Assembly (NCBI GenBank): GCA_045544835.1
Contig: JAZPZS010000056.1
Span: 1 to 29,006, forward strand
Source: UBA1189 sp045544835
GTDB taxonomy: Bacteria > Bacteroidota > Bacteroidia > Bacteroidales > Bacteroidaceae
Direction: 5' to 3'
Length of the DNA stretch: 29,006 nt
Part shown: positions 5,377 through 12,770 of the stretch, in pieces
How positions within the stretch are numbered: position 1 is the first letter of the stretch
Layout of the letters: every line of letters begins with the position of its first letter
The notes under the pieces: generated by a model
The model's input: the letters and a program-made list of their open reading frames with translations, nothing else
Database searches by the model: none
Told to the model about the DNA's origin: nothing
Program-made: the position numbers and the translations under genes

Positions 5377-6744
5377 CTACTCGGGAAAGTTGGGCGATGG
5401 CTGGTGGGCACGTCGCATGAGGCTATCCATCTTCTCTACCAGCTCAGGATACAAAGTCGCCAGATTGGTGGTCTCGTTCGGGTCGGTGGTGATGCGGTAT
5501 AGCTCCAGCGGAGTGCCGCGCTTCACGGATACTGCTTTCCATTCTCCCTGTATGGCAGCACGCTGCTTGCCCGGAAACTCCCAGTAGAGCATTCGGCTAT
5601 CGGTGTCCATAGGGGTTGCCCCGCGATAGAACAGCGGGGCAATGTTCATCCCGTCGAGCTGTGAGGGCAGGTGCTCCTCGCAACCGGCAATGTGGGCGAG
5701 CGTAGGCATCACGTCGGGAAACCAGATGCGGTTGCCAATCTCCTGCGGAGCTACACGTCCTGGCATGTTGACGATGAACGGCACGCGCAATCCTCCCTCA
5801 TACAGCTGGGCTTTCATTCCCCTCAGGTCGCCCACGCAACGCAGTGTCTCGCGTGGCGCTTGGCGGGCAGCACCGTTGTCCGAGGCGAAGATGATCATCG
5901 TGTTGTCGCGTAGCCCGAGCGAGTCGAGCTCGGCCACCACTCGCCCTATGGCGCGGTCCATGTGGGTGATGAGCGAGGCGTAGCGTCGGGTGTTGGCCTC
6001 CCACGGCGTATGGCTGTACCAATGGGTCTCGTCTATGTTGTAAGGCTCGTGCGGAGCATCGTAGGCGAGGTACAGGAAGAAGGGTTGCTCCCGGTTGTCT
6101 CGGATGAAGCGGATGGCCTCGTCGGTCGAGAGGTCGGTGTTGTGTATGGCATGTGCCCCATTTGCATTCTCAGTGATGTTGATGAGCTCGTTCCCATAGA
6201 AACGATAGTAGGGATAGTAGTAGGGATCGTTGGAATGGGCGGTGCTGATGAGCCACCCGTAGAACTCGTCAAACCCGCGGTTCAGCGGAGTGGCCTCGGG
6301 GTTGAACCCGTCGAGGTGCCACTTGTTGACCAGGCAGGTGCGGTACCCTGCACTGCGCATGACATGGGCGATGGTCGTGTCCGTCTCGAGCAGGTGCATG
6401 CGCCGAATGGTCTGCTCACCCTTCTTTCCCTCGATGCCTCCCGCCTTGACGAAATTGTCACGAATGGTGCTGTGCCCCGTATGCTTGCCCGTCATCAGGG
6501 TACAGCGCGAGGGGGAGCTCACCGCCGAACCGGCATAGCAGTGGGTAAACCGTGCGCCTGTCGCAGCCAAGTGGTCGATGACGGGTGTCTCTATATACGC
6601 ATTGCCATAGCAGGCGAGGTCGGCATAGCCGAGGTCATCGGCAAGGATAAACAGGATGTTGGGGCGTTGGGTGCCCTCTTGGGCTACGGCAGGCAGGGCC
6701 GAAGTGGCCAGGAGCCCCATGGTGCAGAGGGGAAGTGTTTTCAC
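5377..6744 (-). CDS. secreted serine-type sulfatase (S1 family)
   Basis: The 455-residue protein has a Sec signal ending in AVAQ (about 1-22), RPNILFILADDLGY with metal ligands Asp36-Asp37, the sulfatase signature S76-S-P-S-R80 followed by CTLMTG, KWHLD at 141-145, PHEP at 231-234 and ASDNG with Asp289-Asn290. It hydrolyses sulfate esters in the periplasm or outside the cell. The nucleophile position is Ser rather than Cys, so conversion to formylglycine would require a radical-SAM anSME enzyme, which is not in this window. Substrate, probably a host glycan or glycosaminoglycan, cannot be fixed from sequence. It is last in the minus-strand cluster, 49 bases after the nitroreductase, and converges with ftcD across only 15 bases. 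Confidence 0.93.
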   Translation of the reverse strand: MKTLPLCTMGLLATSALPAVAQEGTQRPNILFILADDLGYADLACYGNAYIETPVIDHLAATGARFTHCYAGSAVSSPSRCTLMTGKHTGHSTIRDNFVKAGGIEGKKGEQTIRRMHLLETDTTIAHVMRSAGYRTCLVNKWHLDGFNPEATPLNRGFDEFYGWLISTAHSNDPYYYPYYRFYGNELINITENANGAHAIHNTDLSTDEAIRFIRDNREQPFFLYLAYDAPHEPYNIDETHWYSHTPWEANTRRYASLITHMDRAIGRVVAELDSLGLRDNTMIIFASDNGAARQAPRETLRCVGDLRGMKAQLYEGGLRVPFIVNMPGRVAPQEIGNRIWFPDVMPTLAHIAGCEEHLPSQLDGMNIAPLFYRGATPMDTDSRMLYWEFPGKQRAAIQGEWKAVSVKRGTPLELYRITTDPNETTNLATLYPELVEKMDSLMRRAHQPSPNFPE

Positions 6745-6793
6745 GATTGGGGGGATAATGAGGCAGGCGATTCCCTGCCTCTGTGGAATAATG

Positions 6794-7432
6794 TCAGTCG
6801 ATATATTTCACTTTGTTCCAGTCGCGTGGTTTGGCGGCTGGTGATTCATCGGCATAGCCAAAGCCTACGCAGAGGCACAGTTCATAATCTTCGCTAAAGC
6901 CGAGTTTCTCAAGAATCGGTAGGCAAGCCTCATTGTCCGTCAAAAAACGTACAGGGCTGCCGAGGCAGATGGAGCCAACACCCATTGACCATGCCGAAAG
7001 CATCATGTTCTCGGCCATCAGTCCGCAGTCGTATGCCGAGAAATCATAGGACTTGGCACGGGCGATGAATACCATCGTGGGTGCTCCGCGAAGACAGCCC
7101 TTCACCATCTCGGAATCCATGTCGGGGTGTCCCTTGGCCATGGCCTCTTTGATCTCCTCCATCAGCTCGGGATTGTCCACTACACGCACCTCCCACGACT
7201 GCTTGTTCTGACCGTTGGGAGCATTGATGCCACACTTGAGGATGATGTCCATCTTCTCACGCTCTACGGGCTGTGGCTTGTACTTGCGGATGCTGCGACG
7301 TTCCATAATAGTCGCAATCACTTGATTCTCTTGCTGGGAACACATGGCCGTTGTCTCCTGTTGCTTGTTTTGGCATCCTGCCAGCATGCAGCCGAGGAGC
7401 CCAAGGGTTACGATACTTTTTTTCATTGTCAT
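6794..7432 (-). CDS. lipoprotein nitroreductase-family protein
   Basis: The 212-residue protein starts with a lipoprotein signal (MTMKKSIVTLGLLG) and lipobox LAGC with Cys20. The mature part is a nitroreductase fold: MERRSIRKYKPQPV, NAPNGQNKQSWEV, AAENMML-like AENMMLSAWSMGVGSICLG and a C-terminal GFGYADE. This FMN family reduces nitro compounds, quinones or flavins with NAD(P)H, usually in the cytosol. A lipid-anchored, exported version is unusual, and its electron donor outside the cytoplasm is unclear. The residues after Cys20 (QNKQQ) lack the acidic surface-export signal, so periplasmic retention is likelier. The ATG overlaps the stop of the upstream TonB-domain gene (ATGA at 7432-7429), indicating coupled translation. 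Confidence 0.85.
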   Translation of the reverse strand: MTMKKSIVTLGLLGCMLAGCQNKQQETTAMCSQQENQVIATIMERRSIRKYKPQPVEREKMDIILKCGINAPNGQNKQSWEVRVVDNPELMEEIKEAMAKGHPDMDSEMVKGCLRGAPTMVFIARAKSYDFSAYDCGLMAENMMLSAWSMGVGSICLGSPVRFLTDNEACLPILEKLGFSEDYELCLCVGFGYADESPAAKPRDWNKVKYID

Positions 7433-7839
7433 CTCGTTCTATTGATATATTTGTTCGATTGTCTCTTTATCTTGAAGTTGATGGGCATGGTCATCTTGTA
7501 GCGTACAAGTGCCCCGTTTTTCCTGCCGGGTATCCATCGTGGCATGTTGCGTGTGAGTCGGATGGCCTCGTCGTCAAACTCCTTGGACACGCTCTTCACT
7601 ACGCTGACTCCTGAAATCACTCCGTTGCGTTCCACATAGAACTCCACTACCACCTCACCCTCCATGTCGAGATCGCGCATGCTGTCGGGGTATCTCATGT
7701 TCTCCTCCATATACTTGAGCAGCTCTTTCCTCCCTCCAGGATATTGAGGCTCCTCTATCTTGTCTCTCTTCTGTGCATCCACATTGCTGCACACCATCAC
7801 GAGGTTAAGCAATAGTACAATCCATCTACATCTTTTCAT
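7429..7839 (-). CDS. TonB C-terminal-domain protein without a membrane anchor
   Basis: The 136-residue protein has a signal-like start (MKRCRWIVLLLNLVMVCS) ending in VDAQ, followed almost at once by a TonB C-terminal domain: PQYPGGRKELLKYMEENMRYP, GEVVVEFYVERNGVISGVSVVKS, and RWIPGRKNGALVRYKMTMPINFKI. In TonB, this domain contacts the TonB box of outer-membrane receptors. Here the retained inner-membrane helix and Pro-rich spacer are missing, so if the signal is cleaved it is a free periplasmic domain; if it is not, the spacer would be too short to cross the periplasm. It begins 41 bases after the glucosaminidase gene and overlaps the nitroreductase by four bases. Confidence 0.85.
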   Translation of the reverse strand: MKRCRWIVLLLNLVMVCSNVDAQKRDKIEEPQYPGGRKELLKYMEENMRYPDSMRDLDMEGEVVVEFYVERNGVISGVSVVKSVSKEFDDEAIRLTRNMPRWIPGRKNGALVRYKMTMPINFKIKRQSNKYINRTR

Positions 7840-7880
7840 ATTTGTTGCGTTTCCTTTGATTATTGAACTCTTTTTGTGCG

Positions 7881-8753
7881 TTATCTCAACTTGATGACGT
7901 CGCCTTTCATCGGTGCATAGGTGTCAGGCGTAGCATCGTTCATCTTGTACAGACGCTTTAGACGTACTCCATACTTCTGCGATATCATGTGCATGGTTTC
8001 ACCATCAACTACGATATGCTTGCTGTAGGGCTTGATGGCACGGCGATGCTTCCGGTGCAGGTAGATGATGTCTCCCTTTGCAGGCACATAGCCTCGGTAT
8101 CGGTCGTTGTACTGTATCAGTTTACGTTTCGATATTCCGAACTCTTCGGCTATCGACGGTAACGTGTCTCCCTGTCGTGCAATGATGTATACGAGGTCGT
8201 TGGCTAAGTAAGGAGTGTGTGGACCCAAGTAGCGTGAGTGTCTCTTCCCTTTTTGGTCATAGCGGTGTAGTCCATAGAGTTCTATGATTTCGATAAGCTT
8301 CTCTGTGTAGGTGGGGCTGGTGGCATATCCTGCCCGTTTGAGCCCACGTGCCCAACTGATATAGTCGGTTTGGTCAAACTTGAAGAGAAAGGCATAGCGT
8401 GCCCCAGTGGCAAGGAATATGGAGTGGTCTTCATACGAGTCCTCCACACTCTTGTATACGCGGAAACACTCATCCTTGGCATCATCGTCGTGGTAGGTAC
8501 GCTTGCCGTCCCATGAGTGACATTTGATGCCGAAGTGGTTGTTCGACTTGCGTGCCAGCTCGCTCTTGCCCGCCCCCGACTCCAACAAGCCTTGCGCAAG
8601 TGTGATGCTTGCCGGGATATGATATTTCTCCATCTGCTTGATGGCAATGTCCCTGTATTTGTCAATGTAGGCGATGTAGTCGCTGTTTTGGGCAACCAAC
8701 ACCCCCACGGCGAAGTATAGCATTGCTACAATGGCAAGAATTCGTCTTTTCAT
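7881..8753 (-). CDS. secreted glucosaminidase with two LysM domains
   Basis: Starting at ATG 8753 gives 290 residues: signal peptide ending LVAQ (1-22), a glucosaminidase domain (about 25-165; ITLAQGLLESGAGKSELARKS with likely catalytic Glu58, NNHFGIKCHSW, ATGARYAFLF, AGYATSPTYTEKL), then LysM repeats at about 188-232 and 246-289. It should bind peptidoglycan through LysM and cut beta-N-acetylglucosaminyl bonds, in cell separation or wall turnover. A longer frame back to 8936 exists, but its first 61 residues cross the divergent promoter region and would bury the signal peptide, so I reject that start. It is first in a minus-strand cluster of four envelope genes. Confidence 0.9.
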   Translation of the reverse strand: MKRRILAIVAMLYFAVGVLVAQNSDYIAYIDKYRDIAIKQMEKYHIPASITLAQGLLESGAGKSELARKSNNHFGIKCHSWDGKRTYHDDDAKDECFRVYKSVEDSYEDHSIFLATGARYAFLFKFDQTDYISWARGLKRAGYATSPTYTEKLIEIIELYGLHRYDQKGKRHSRYLGPHTPYLANDLVYIIARQGDTLPSIAEEFGISKRKLIQYNDRYRGYVPAKGDIIYLHRKHRRAIKPYSKHIVVDGETMHMISQKYGVRLKRLYKMNDATPDTYAPMKGDVIKLR

Positions 8754-8768
8754 AGTGTGAAATAAATG

Positions 8769-8776
8769 CAAAAGTA
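8769..8776 (-). promoter_or_regulatory. -7 promoter element for the glucosaminidase cluster
   Basis: Read on the minus strand, 8776 to 8769 is TACTTTTG, an exact TAnnTTTG match, 16 bases before the ATG at 8753. A TTGTTG stretch on the minus strand near 8795-8801 is a weak -33 candidate at about 19-20 bases. It faces away from the cdd promoter. Confidence 0.6.
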
Positions 8777-8819
8777 ATAAAAAGCCACATCTTACACAAC
8801 AACTTATCGGTTCTTTTTG

Positions 8820-8827
8820 TACCTTTG
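8820..8827 (+). promoter_or_regulatory. -7 promoter element for cdd
   Basis: TACCTTTG matches TAnnTTTG and lies 37 bases before the cdd start. A good -33 TTTG is not visible at 19 bases upstream (8797-8800 is CAAC), so the promoter is called from the -7 box and its position in the divergent gap. Confidence 0.6.
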
Positions 8828-8864
8828 CTGTAAACAGCGCAAACGAATCAAAAAATCTACGTAT

Positions 8865-9347
8865 ATGAAAGAACTTACCCATACCTGCCACTACAAGCTC
8901 TACGCCTACGATGAGCTCTGCGAGGCTGACCGCCAATTAGTAGATGCCGCCAAGCAGGCCACCCAAGGAAGCTATGCTCCCTATTCCGAATTCCAGGTCG
9001 GTGCAGCCGCACTATTGGCCGACGGCACCATCATTTCGGGAAGCAATCAGGAGAATGCCGCCTACCCTTCAGGACTGTGTGCCGAGCGCACTACCCTCTT
9101 CTACGCCAATGCCGCCCATCCCAATCAAGCAATCAAGGCTCTGGCCGTGGCAGCCTATACGAACGGCAAATTCACCAATATCCCAGTACCACCCTGTGGA
9201 GCTTGCCGCCAAGTGATGCTCGAGGTAGAGCAACGATACCATCAGCCCATCCGCATCCTGCTCTACGGCACTGAGGGAATCTATGTCGTCGAGGGAGGAA
9301 TCCGTGAACTGTTGCCTCTCACCTTTGACGCCTCATTCCTCGAATAA
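8865..9347 (+). CDS. cdd: cytidine deaminase
   Basis: The 160-residue protein has the zinc-dependent cytidine deaminase motifs CAE (72-74, with Glu74 as proton shuttle) and PCGAC (110-114, zinc ligands Cys111 and Cys114 together with Cys72), plus YAPYSEFQVGAAALL at the nucleoside site. It deaminates cytidine and deoxycytidine to uridine and deoxyuridine in pyrimidine salvage. The size is close to the homotetrameric short form. ATG 8865 is chosen over an upstream frame beginning at 8817, because that one would overlap the -7 element at 8820-8827. It is probably monocistronic. Confidence 0.94.
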   Translation: MKELTHTCHYKLYAYDELCEADRQLVDAAKQATQGSYAPYSEFQVGAAALLADGTIISGSNQENAAYPSGLCAERTTLFYANAAHPNQAIKALAVAAYTNGKFTNIPVPPCGACRQVMLEVEQRYHQPIRILLYGTEGIYVVEGGIRELLPLTFDASFLE

Positions 9348-9380
9348 AATCACGCCAAATTGTCATCCATTGTCAGCAAG

Positions 9381-9408
9381 TGCGCTATATAGAGTCATAT
9401 ATGGCGCA
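9381..9408. promoter_or_regulatory. imperfect 28-base hairpin in the cdd-grpE gap
   Basis: TGCGC (9381-9385) pairs with GCGCA (9404-9408), then one mismatch/bulge, then TATAT pairs with ATATA around a short loop. It lies 33 bases after cdd and about 130 before grpE. There is no T-run after it, so it may be a protein-binding palindrome or a mRNA 3' end stabiliser. It is not the CIRCE heat-shock operator (no TTAGCACTC arms). Confidence 0.4.
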
Positions 9409-9539
9409 CCAAGAACATGTTGGCAAGGTTTTTGTTAGCAGATATATGTCGGATTGACATAGCATTTACCATTTTGACGATTTAGAACTGCAAATTGGCA
9501 AATAGTAAACAGTGAATTTGTAAATAGTAAATTTAAGAT

Positions 9540-10145
9540 ATGAGTACTCAAAAAGGAAAGAAGATGAACGATGAGGAGCTGAACACTACTGCAACCGAAG
9601 AAACTGTAGAAACGATAGAGACTCCCGAGAATACTGAAAGCGTAGACCAATCTGCCGAGCAGGATGAGCCACTGAGCGAAGTTGACCAACTAAAGTTGCA
9701 ATTAGCCGAGGCTGAGGCCAAAAACGCCGAACTGCAGGACAAGTATCTGCGTCAGGCTGCCGAGTTTGACAACTACCGCAAGCGCACCATCAAGGAGAAA
9801 GCCGACCTCATCAAGAGTGCGGCAGAGAAACTCATGGTAGCCGAGTTGCCTGTAGTGGACGATATGGACCGCGCACTCGAGAACATGGAAAAGGGCATGG
9901 ATGCCGATGCTTGCATCGAGGGATTCAAGCTCATCGTGCATAAGTTCAAGAATATACTCACACAGAACGGACTGGAAAAGATCGAGACTGACGGTCAAGA
10001 GTTCGACACCGACTTCCACGAGGCTATCGCCCTCATCCCCGCTCCGTCAGAAGAGCTCAAGGGCAAGATTCTCGACTGCGTACAGCCTGGCTACAAATTG
10101 GGCGACAAGGTGATACGTCATGCCAAGGTGGCAGTAGGACAATAA
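9540..10145 (+). CDS. grpE: nucleotide exchange factor GrpE
   Basis: The 201-residue protein has an acidic, low-complexity N-terminus (about 1-50), a long coiled coil (LKLQLAEAEAKNAELQDKYLRQAAEFDNYRKRT, about 50-85), and the beta domain with VVDDMDRALENM, FHEAIALIPAP and VIRHAKVAVGQ at the very end. GrpE is the exchange factor that releases ADP from DnaK. An alternative start at the second Met (MNDEEL) is possible. It lies just upstream of dnaJ with a 106-base gap; dnaK is not in the window. The leader (9480-9539) is very A/T-rich with repeated AAATAGTAAA-like words and I see no convincing TAnnTTTG there. Confidence 0.95.
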   Translation: MSTQKGKKMNDEELNTTATEETVETIETPENTESVDQSAEQDEPLSEVDQLKLQLAEAEAKNAELQDKYLRQAAEFDNYRKRTIKEKADLIKSAAEKLMVAELPVVDDMDRALENMEKGMDADACIEGFKLIVHKFKNILTQNGLEKIETDGQEFDTDFHEAIALIPAPSEELKGKILDCVQPGYKLGDKVIRHAKVAVGQ

Positions 10146-10235
10146 TAATTGAGAATTGACAATTGACAATTGAAAATTAGCCATCCGAATGGAAAACTGT
10201 TGACTGTTGGCTGTTGACTATTGACCATTTTAAGG
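10146..10235. repeat. quasi-periodic low-complexity spacer between grpE and dnaJ
   Basis: The spacer begins with three to four near-copies of AATTGACA (about 10146-10178) and continues with GTTGACTGTTGGCTGTTGACTATTGACC-like words (split copies of TGTTGAC at about 10199-10226). No hairpin with a T-run and no -7 element is evident, so grpE and dnaJ may be transcribed together. Confidence 0.55.
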
Positions 10236-10251
10236 CAACACACACAACACG

Positions 10252-11409
10252 ATGGAGAAAAGAGACTACTACGAGGTCTTAGGAGTCGACAAGAAAGCGT
10301 CGGCCGATGAGATAAAGAAGGCATATAAGAAGATGGCCATCAAGTATCACCCCGACCGCAATCCGGGTGACAAGGAGGCCGAAGACAAGTTCAAGGAGGC
10401 TGCCGAAGCCTACGAGGTGCTGAGCGACGAGAACAAGCGTGCCCGGTACGACCAGTTTGGTCATGCAGGCATGGGCGGTGCTGCCGGTGGCGGCTATGGC
10501 GGACAAGGCATGTCTATGGACGACATCTTCTCCATGTTTGGCGACATTTTCGGTGGCCGTGGAGGTTTTGGTGGTTTCGGTGGCTTTGGTGGTGGCGGTG
10601 GCCGCCAGCAGGCACGCCGCTTCCGTGGTTCAGACCTCCGCATCAAGGTAAAGCTCAGCCTCAAGGAGGTGGCCGAGGGCGTAGAGAAGAAGCTCAAGCT
10701 AAAGAAATATGTGCCTTGCTCGCACTGTAACGGAACTGGCGCCGAGAATGGTAGCGGCACAGAGACCTGCCCCGACTGCCATGGTACAGGCTCGGTGACA
10801 CGCACCCAGCAGACCATGTTCGGCATGATGCAGACCCAGGGCGTATGTCCCCGTTGCGGTGGTGAAGGCAAGATTATCAAGAACAAGTGCCCCCACTGTA
10901 GCGGCGAAGGTATCGTATATGCCGAAGAGATTGTCACGGTGAAGATTCCTGCCGGTGTGGCCGAAGGCATGCAGCTCTCCATGAACGGCAAGGGCAACGC
11001 AGGCAAGCACAATGGTGTGCCGGGCGACCTGCTCGTACTCATCGAGGAGGAACCGTCAAAAGAACTCATCCGTGACGAAAACGACCTCATATATAACTTA
11101 TTGCTCGATGTGCCCACCGCAGCACTTGGAGGCACGGCCGATATCCCCACCATCGACAGCAAGGTACGCGTAAAGATTGAGCCGGGCACACAGCCAGGCA
11201 AGGTACTGCGCCTCCGTGGCAAGGGTATGCCCAGCGTGAATGGATACGGCACGGGTGACCTGCTCGTAAACATCAGCGTTTACATCCCCGAGACCTTGAG
11301 CCGCGACGAGAAGGCCGCATTGGAGAAGTTCCAGAAGTCCGACAACTTTCGCCCCAACGAGAGCCTGAAGGAAAAGATTTTCCGCAAGTTCCGCAACCTG
11401 TTCGATTAA
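10252..11409 (+). CDS. dnaJ: chaperone DnaJ (Hsp40)
   Basis: This is a full-length type I DnaJ of 385 residues. The J domain (4-70) contains HPD at 33-35, which stimulates the DnaK ATPase; a G/F-rich linker (73-117) follows; four CxxCxGxG zinc repeats start at Cys156, Cys173, Cys199 and Cys213; then the two beta-sandwich client-binding domains and a C-terminal dimerisation end. It delivers clients to DnaK, with GrpE encoded directly upstream. ATG 10252 is the only start giving an intact J domain. A strong terminator follows at 11418-11456. Confidence 0.97.
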   Translation: MEKRDYYEVLGVDKKASADEIKKAYKKMAIKYHPDRNPGDKEAEDKFKEAAEAYEVLSDENKRARYDQFGHAGMGGAAGGGYGGQGMSMDDIFSMFGDIFGGRGGFGGFGGFGGGGGRQQARRFRGSDLRIKVKLSLKEVAEGVEKKLKLKKYVPCSHCNGTGAENGSGTETCPDCHGTGSVTRTQQTMFGMMQTQGVCPRCGGEGKIIKNKCPHCSGEGIVYAEEIVTVKIPAGVAEGMQLSMNGKGNAGKHNGVPGDLLVLIEEEPSKELIRDENDLIYNLLLDVPTAALGGTADIPTIDSKVRVKIEPGTQPGKVLRLRGKGMPSVNGYGTGDLLVNISVYIPETLSRDEKAALEKFQKSDNFRPNESLKEKIFRKFRNLFD

Positions 11410-11417
11410 TCGCATGA

Positions 11418-11456
11418 AGAGGGTGTGTCAGTAGTCTTGACACACCTTCTTGTTTT
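11418..11456 (+). terminator. intrinsic terminator after dnaJ
   Basis: AGAGGGTGTGTCA (11418-11430) pairs with TGACACACCTTCT (11438-11450): 13 pairs with one G-T wobble and a 7-base loop, followed by TGTTTTGTTG. It begins 8 bases after the dnaJ stop and ends before folC at 11478. Confidence 0.85.
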
Positions 11457-11477
11457 GTTGTCAAATTGTAAACAATC

Positions 11478-12770
11478 ATGACCTATCAGGAGACTATCAC
11501 ATACCTATATAATAGTGCCCCTCTGTTTCAGAACATCGGACAAGGAGCATATAAGGAGGGACTGAGCAACACCTATGCGCTGGACGAGTACTTCGGCCAT
11601 CCGCACCATACATTCCGTACCATCCATGTGGGTGGAACCAACGGCAAGGGCTCGTGCTCGCATACACTGGCAGCCGTACTGCAATCGGCAGGCTACAAGG
11701 TTGGACTCTACACATCGCCTCACTTGGTAGACTTCAAGGAACGCATCCGTGTGGATGGAGTGCCCATTGAGGAGCAGTTTGTGGTGGACTTCGTGGCCGA
11801 TCACCGTGCCTTCTTCGAGCCGCTGCACCCCTCGTTCTTCGAACTTACCACAGCCATGGCATTGCTCTACTTTGCCAAACGAAAGGTGGATGTGGCAGTC
11901 ATTGAAGTTGGTTTGGGAGGACGGCTTGACTGCACTAACATCATCAGTCCCGACCTGGCGCTCATCACCAACATCAGCTTTGACCATGTAGGCCTTTTGG
12001 GCGATACATTAGCCAAGATTGCTTCGGAAAAGGCGGGCATCATCAAATCTTCGACACCTGTCATCATCGGTGAACACAACGTGGAGACCTATCCCGTATT
12101 CAAGTCCGAGGCTGAGGGCAAGCAGGCACCCATTGTTTTTGCCCAGGAAAAGCCTCTCTATATAAATATGGAGCGTGGAGCTGACTATGATATATACCAA
12201 ACGATACCATACGGAGAGCTCTGTGTCGAGCTGCGCGGGTATTGCCAGGAGAAGAATGTGAACACGCTGCTCCATGCAGTAGTGGCATTGAAGGAGGCTG
12301 GCTATGATCTCAGCGAGGAAGCTGTGCGTAGCGGATTTGCCAATGTGTGCCGCCTCACGGGACTGATGGGACGATGGCAACAGCTGAACGACTGCCCCCG
12401 CCTCGTATGTGATACAGGGCACAACATTGGAGGGTTTAGCTACATTGTTCCTCAATTGCTGGCACAGCCTTGCAAACGATTGCGCATCGTATTCGGTATG
12501 GTCAACGACAAGGATATTCGCGGAGTGCTCCGTCTGATGCCCAAGGATGCTACCTACTATTTCTGTCAAGCCAGCGTGGCACGTGCCCTTGAAAGTAATA
12601 CTTTGCAGGTTGTAGCCGGCGAGTTTGGGTTACAAGGTCGGGCGTATTCCACCGTAGAGGCGGCTACAGAGACCGCACTCTCTGAGGCCGATGTCGAGGA
12701 CTTCATCTACGTGGGCGGCAGTAGTTTTGTGGTGGCCGACCTGCTCGCTGGCTACTTCAACTCAAGATAA
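11478..12770 (+). CDS. folC: folylpolyglutamate / dihydrofolate synthase
   Basis: The 430-residue protein is a Mur-ligase-type FolC: P-loop GTNGKGS (53-59), LYTSPHLVDFKERIRVDG, VAVIEVGLGGRLDCTNII, and ISFDHVGLLGDTLAKIASEKAGIIK with the SFDH metal/ATP motif. It adds glutamate to dihydropteroate and/or folates in the cytosol, using ATP. Whether it is bifunctional cannot be told from sequence. The stop (TAA at 12768-12770) directly abuts the stop of trmO on the other strand. No -7 box was identified between the dnaJ terminator and the start. Confidence 0.93.
   Translation: MTYQETITYLYNSAPLFQNIGQGAYKEGLSNTYALDEYFGHPHHTFRTIHVGGTNGKGSCSHTLAAVLQSAGYKVGLYTSPHLVDFKERIRVDGVPIEEQFVVDFVADHRAFFEPLHPSFFELTTAMALLYFAKRKVDVAVIEVGLGGRLDCTNIISPDLALITNISFDHVGLLGDTLAKIASEKAGIIKSSTPVIIGEHNVETYPVFKSEAEGKQAPIVFAQEKPLYINMERGADYDIYQTIPYGELCVELRGYCQEKNVNTLLHAVVALKEAGYDLSEEAVRSGFANVCRLTGLMGRWQQLNDCPRLVCDTGHNIGGFSYIVPQLLAQPCKRLRIVFGMVNDKDIRGVLRLMPKDATYYFCQASVARALESNTLQVVAGEFGLQGRAYSTVEAATETALSEADVEDFIYVGGSSFVVADLLAGYFNSR

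Noticed and set aside
5962..6897. 311-codon plus-strand ORF opposite the sulfatase
   Set aside because: It is a shadow of the sulfatase and crosses its 5' end and part of the nitroreductase. No motifs are visible.
8754..8936. Extended N-terminus of the glucosaminidase
   Set aside because: The extra 61 residues span both divergent promoter boxes and would hide an otherwise normal signal peptide starting at 8753.
9347..9540. CIRCE operator before grpE
   Set aside because: The palindrome at 9381-9408 has TGCGC arms, not the TTAGCACTC-N9-GAGTGCTAA arms of CIRCE.
10494..11273. 259-codon minus-strand ORF opposite dnaJ
   Set aside because: The Pro/Ser-rich translation is the mirror of the Gly-rich DnaJ coding sequence.
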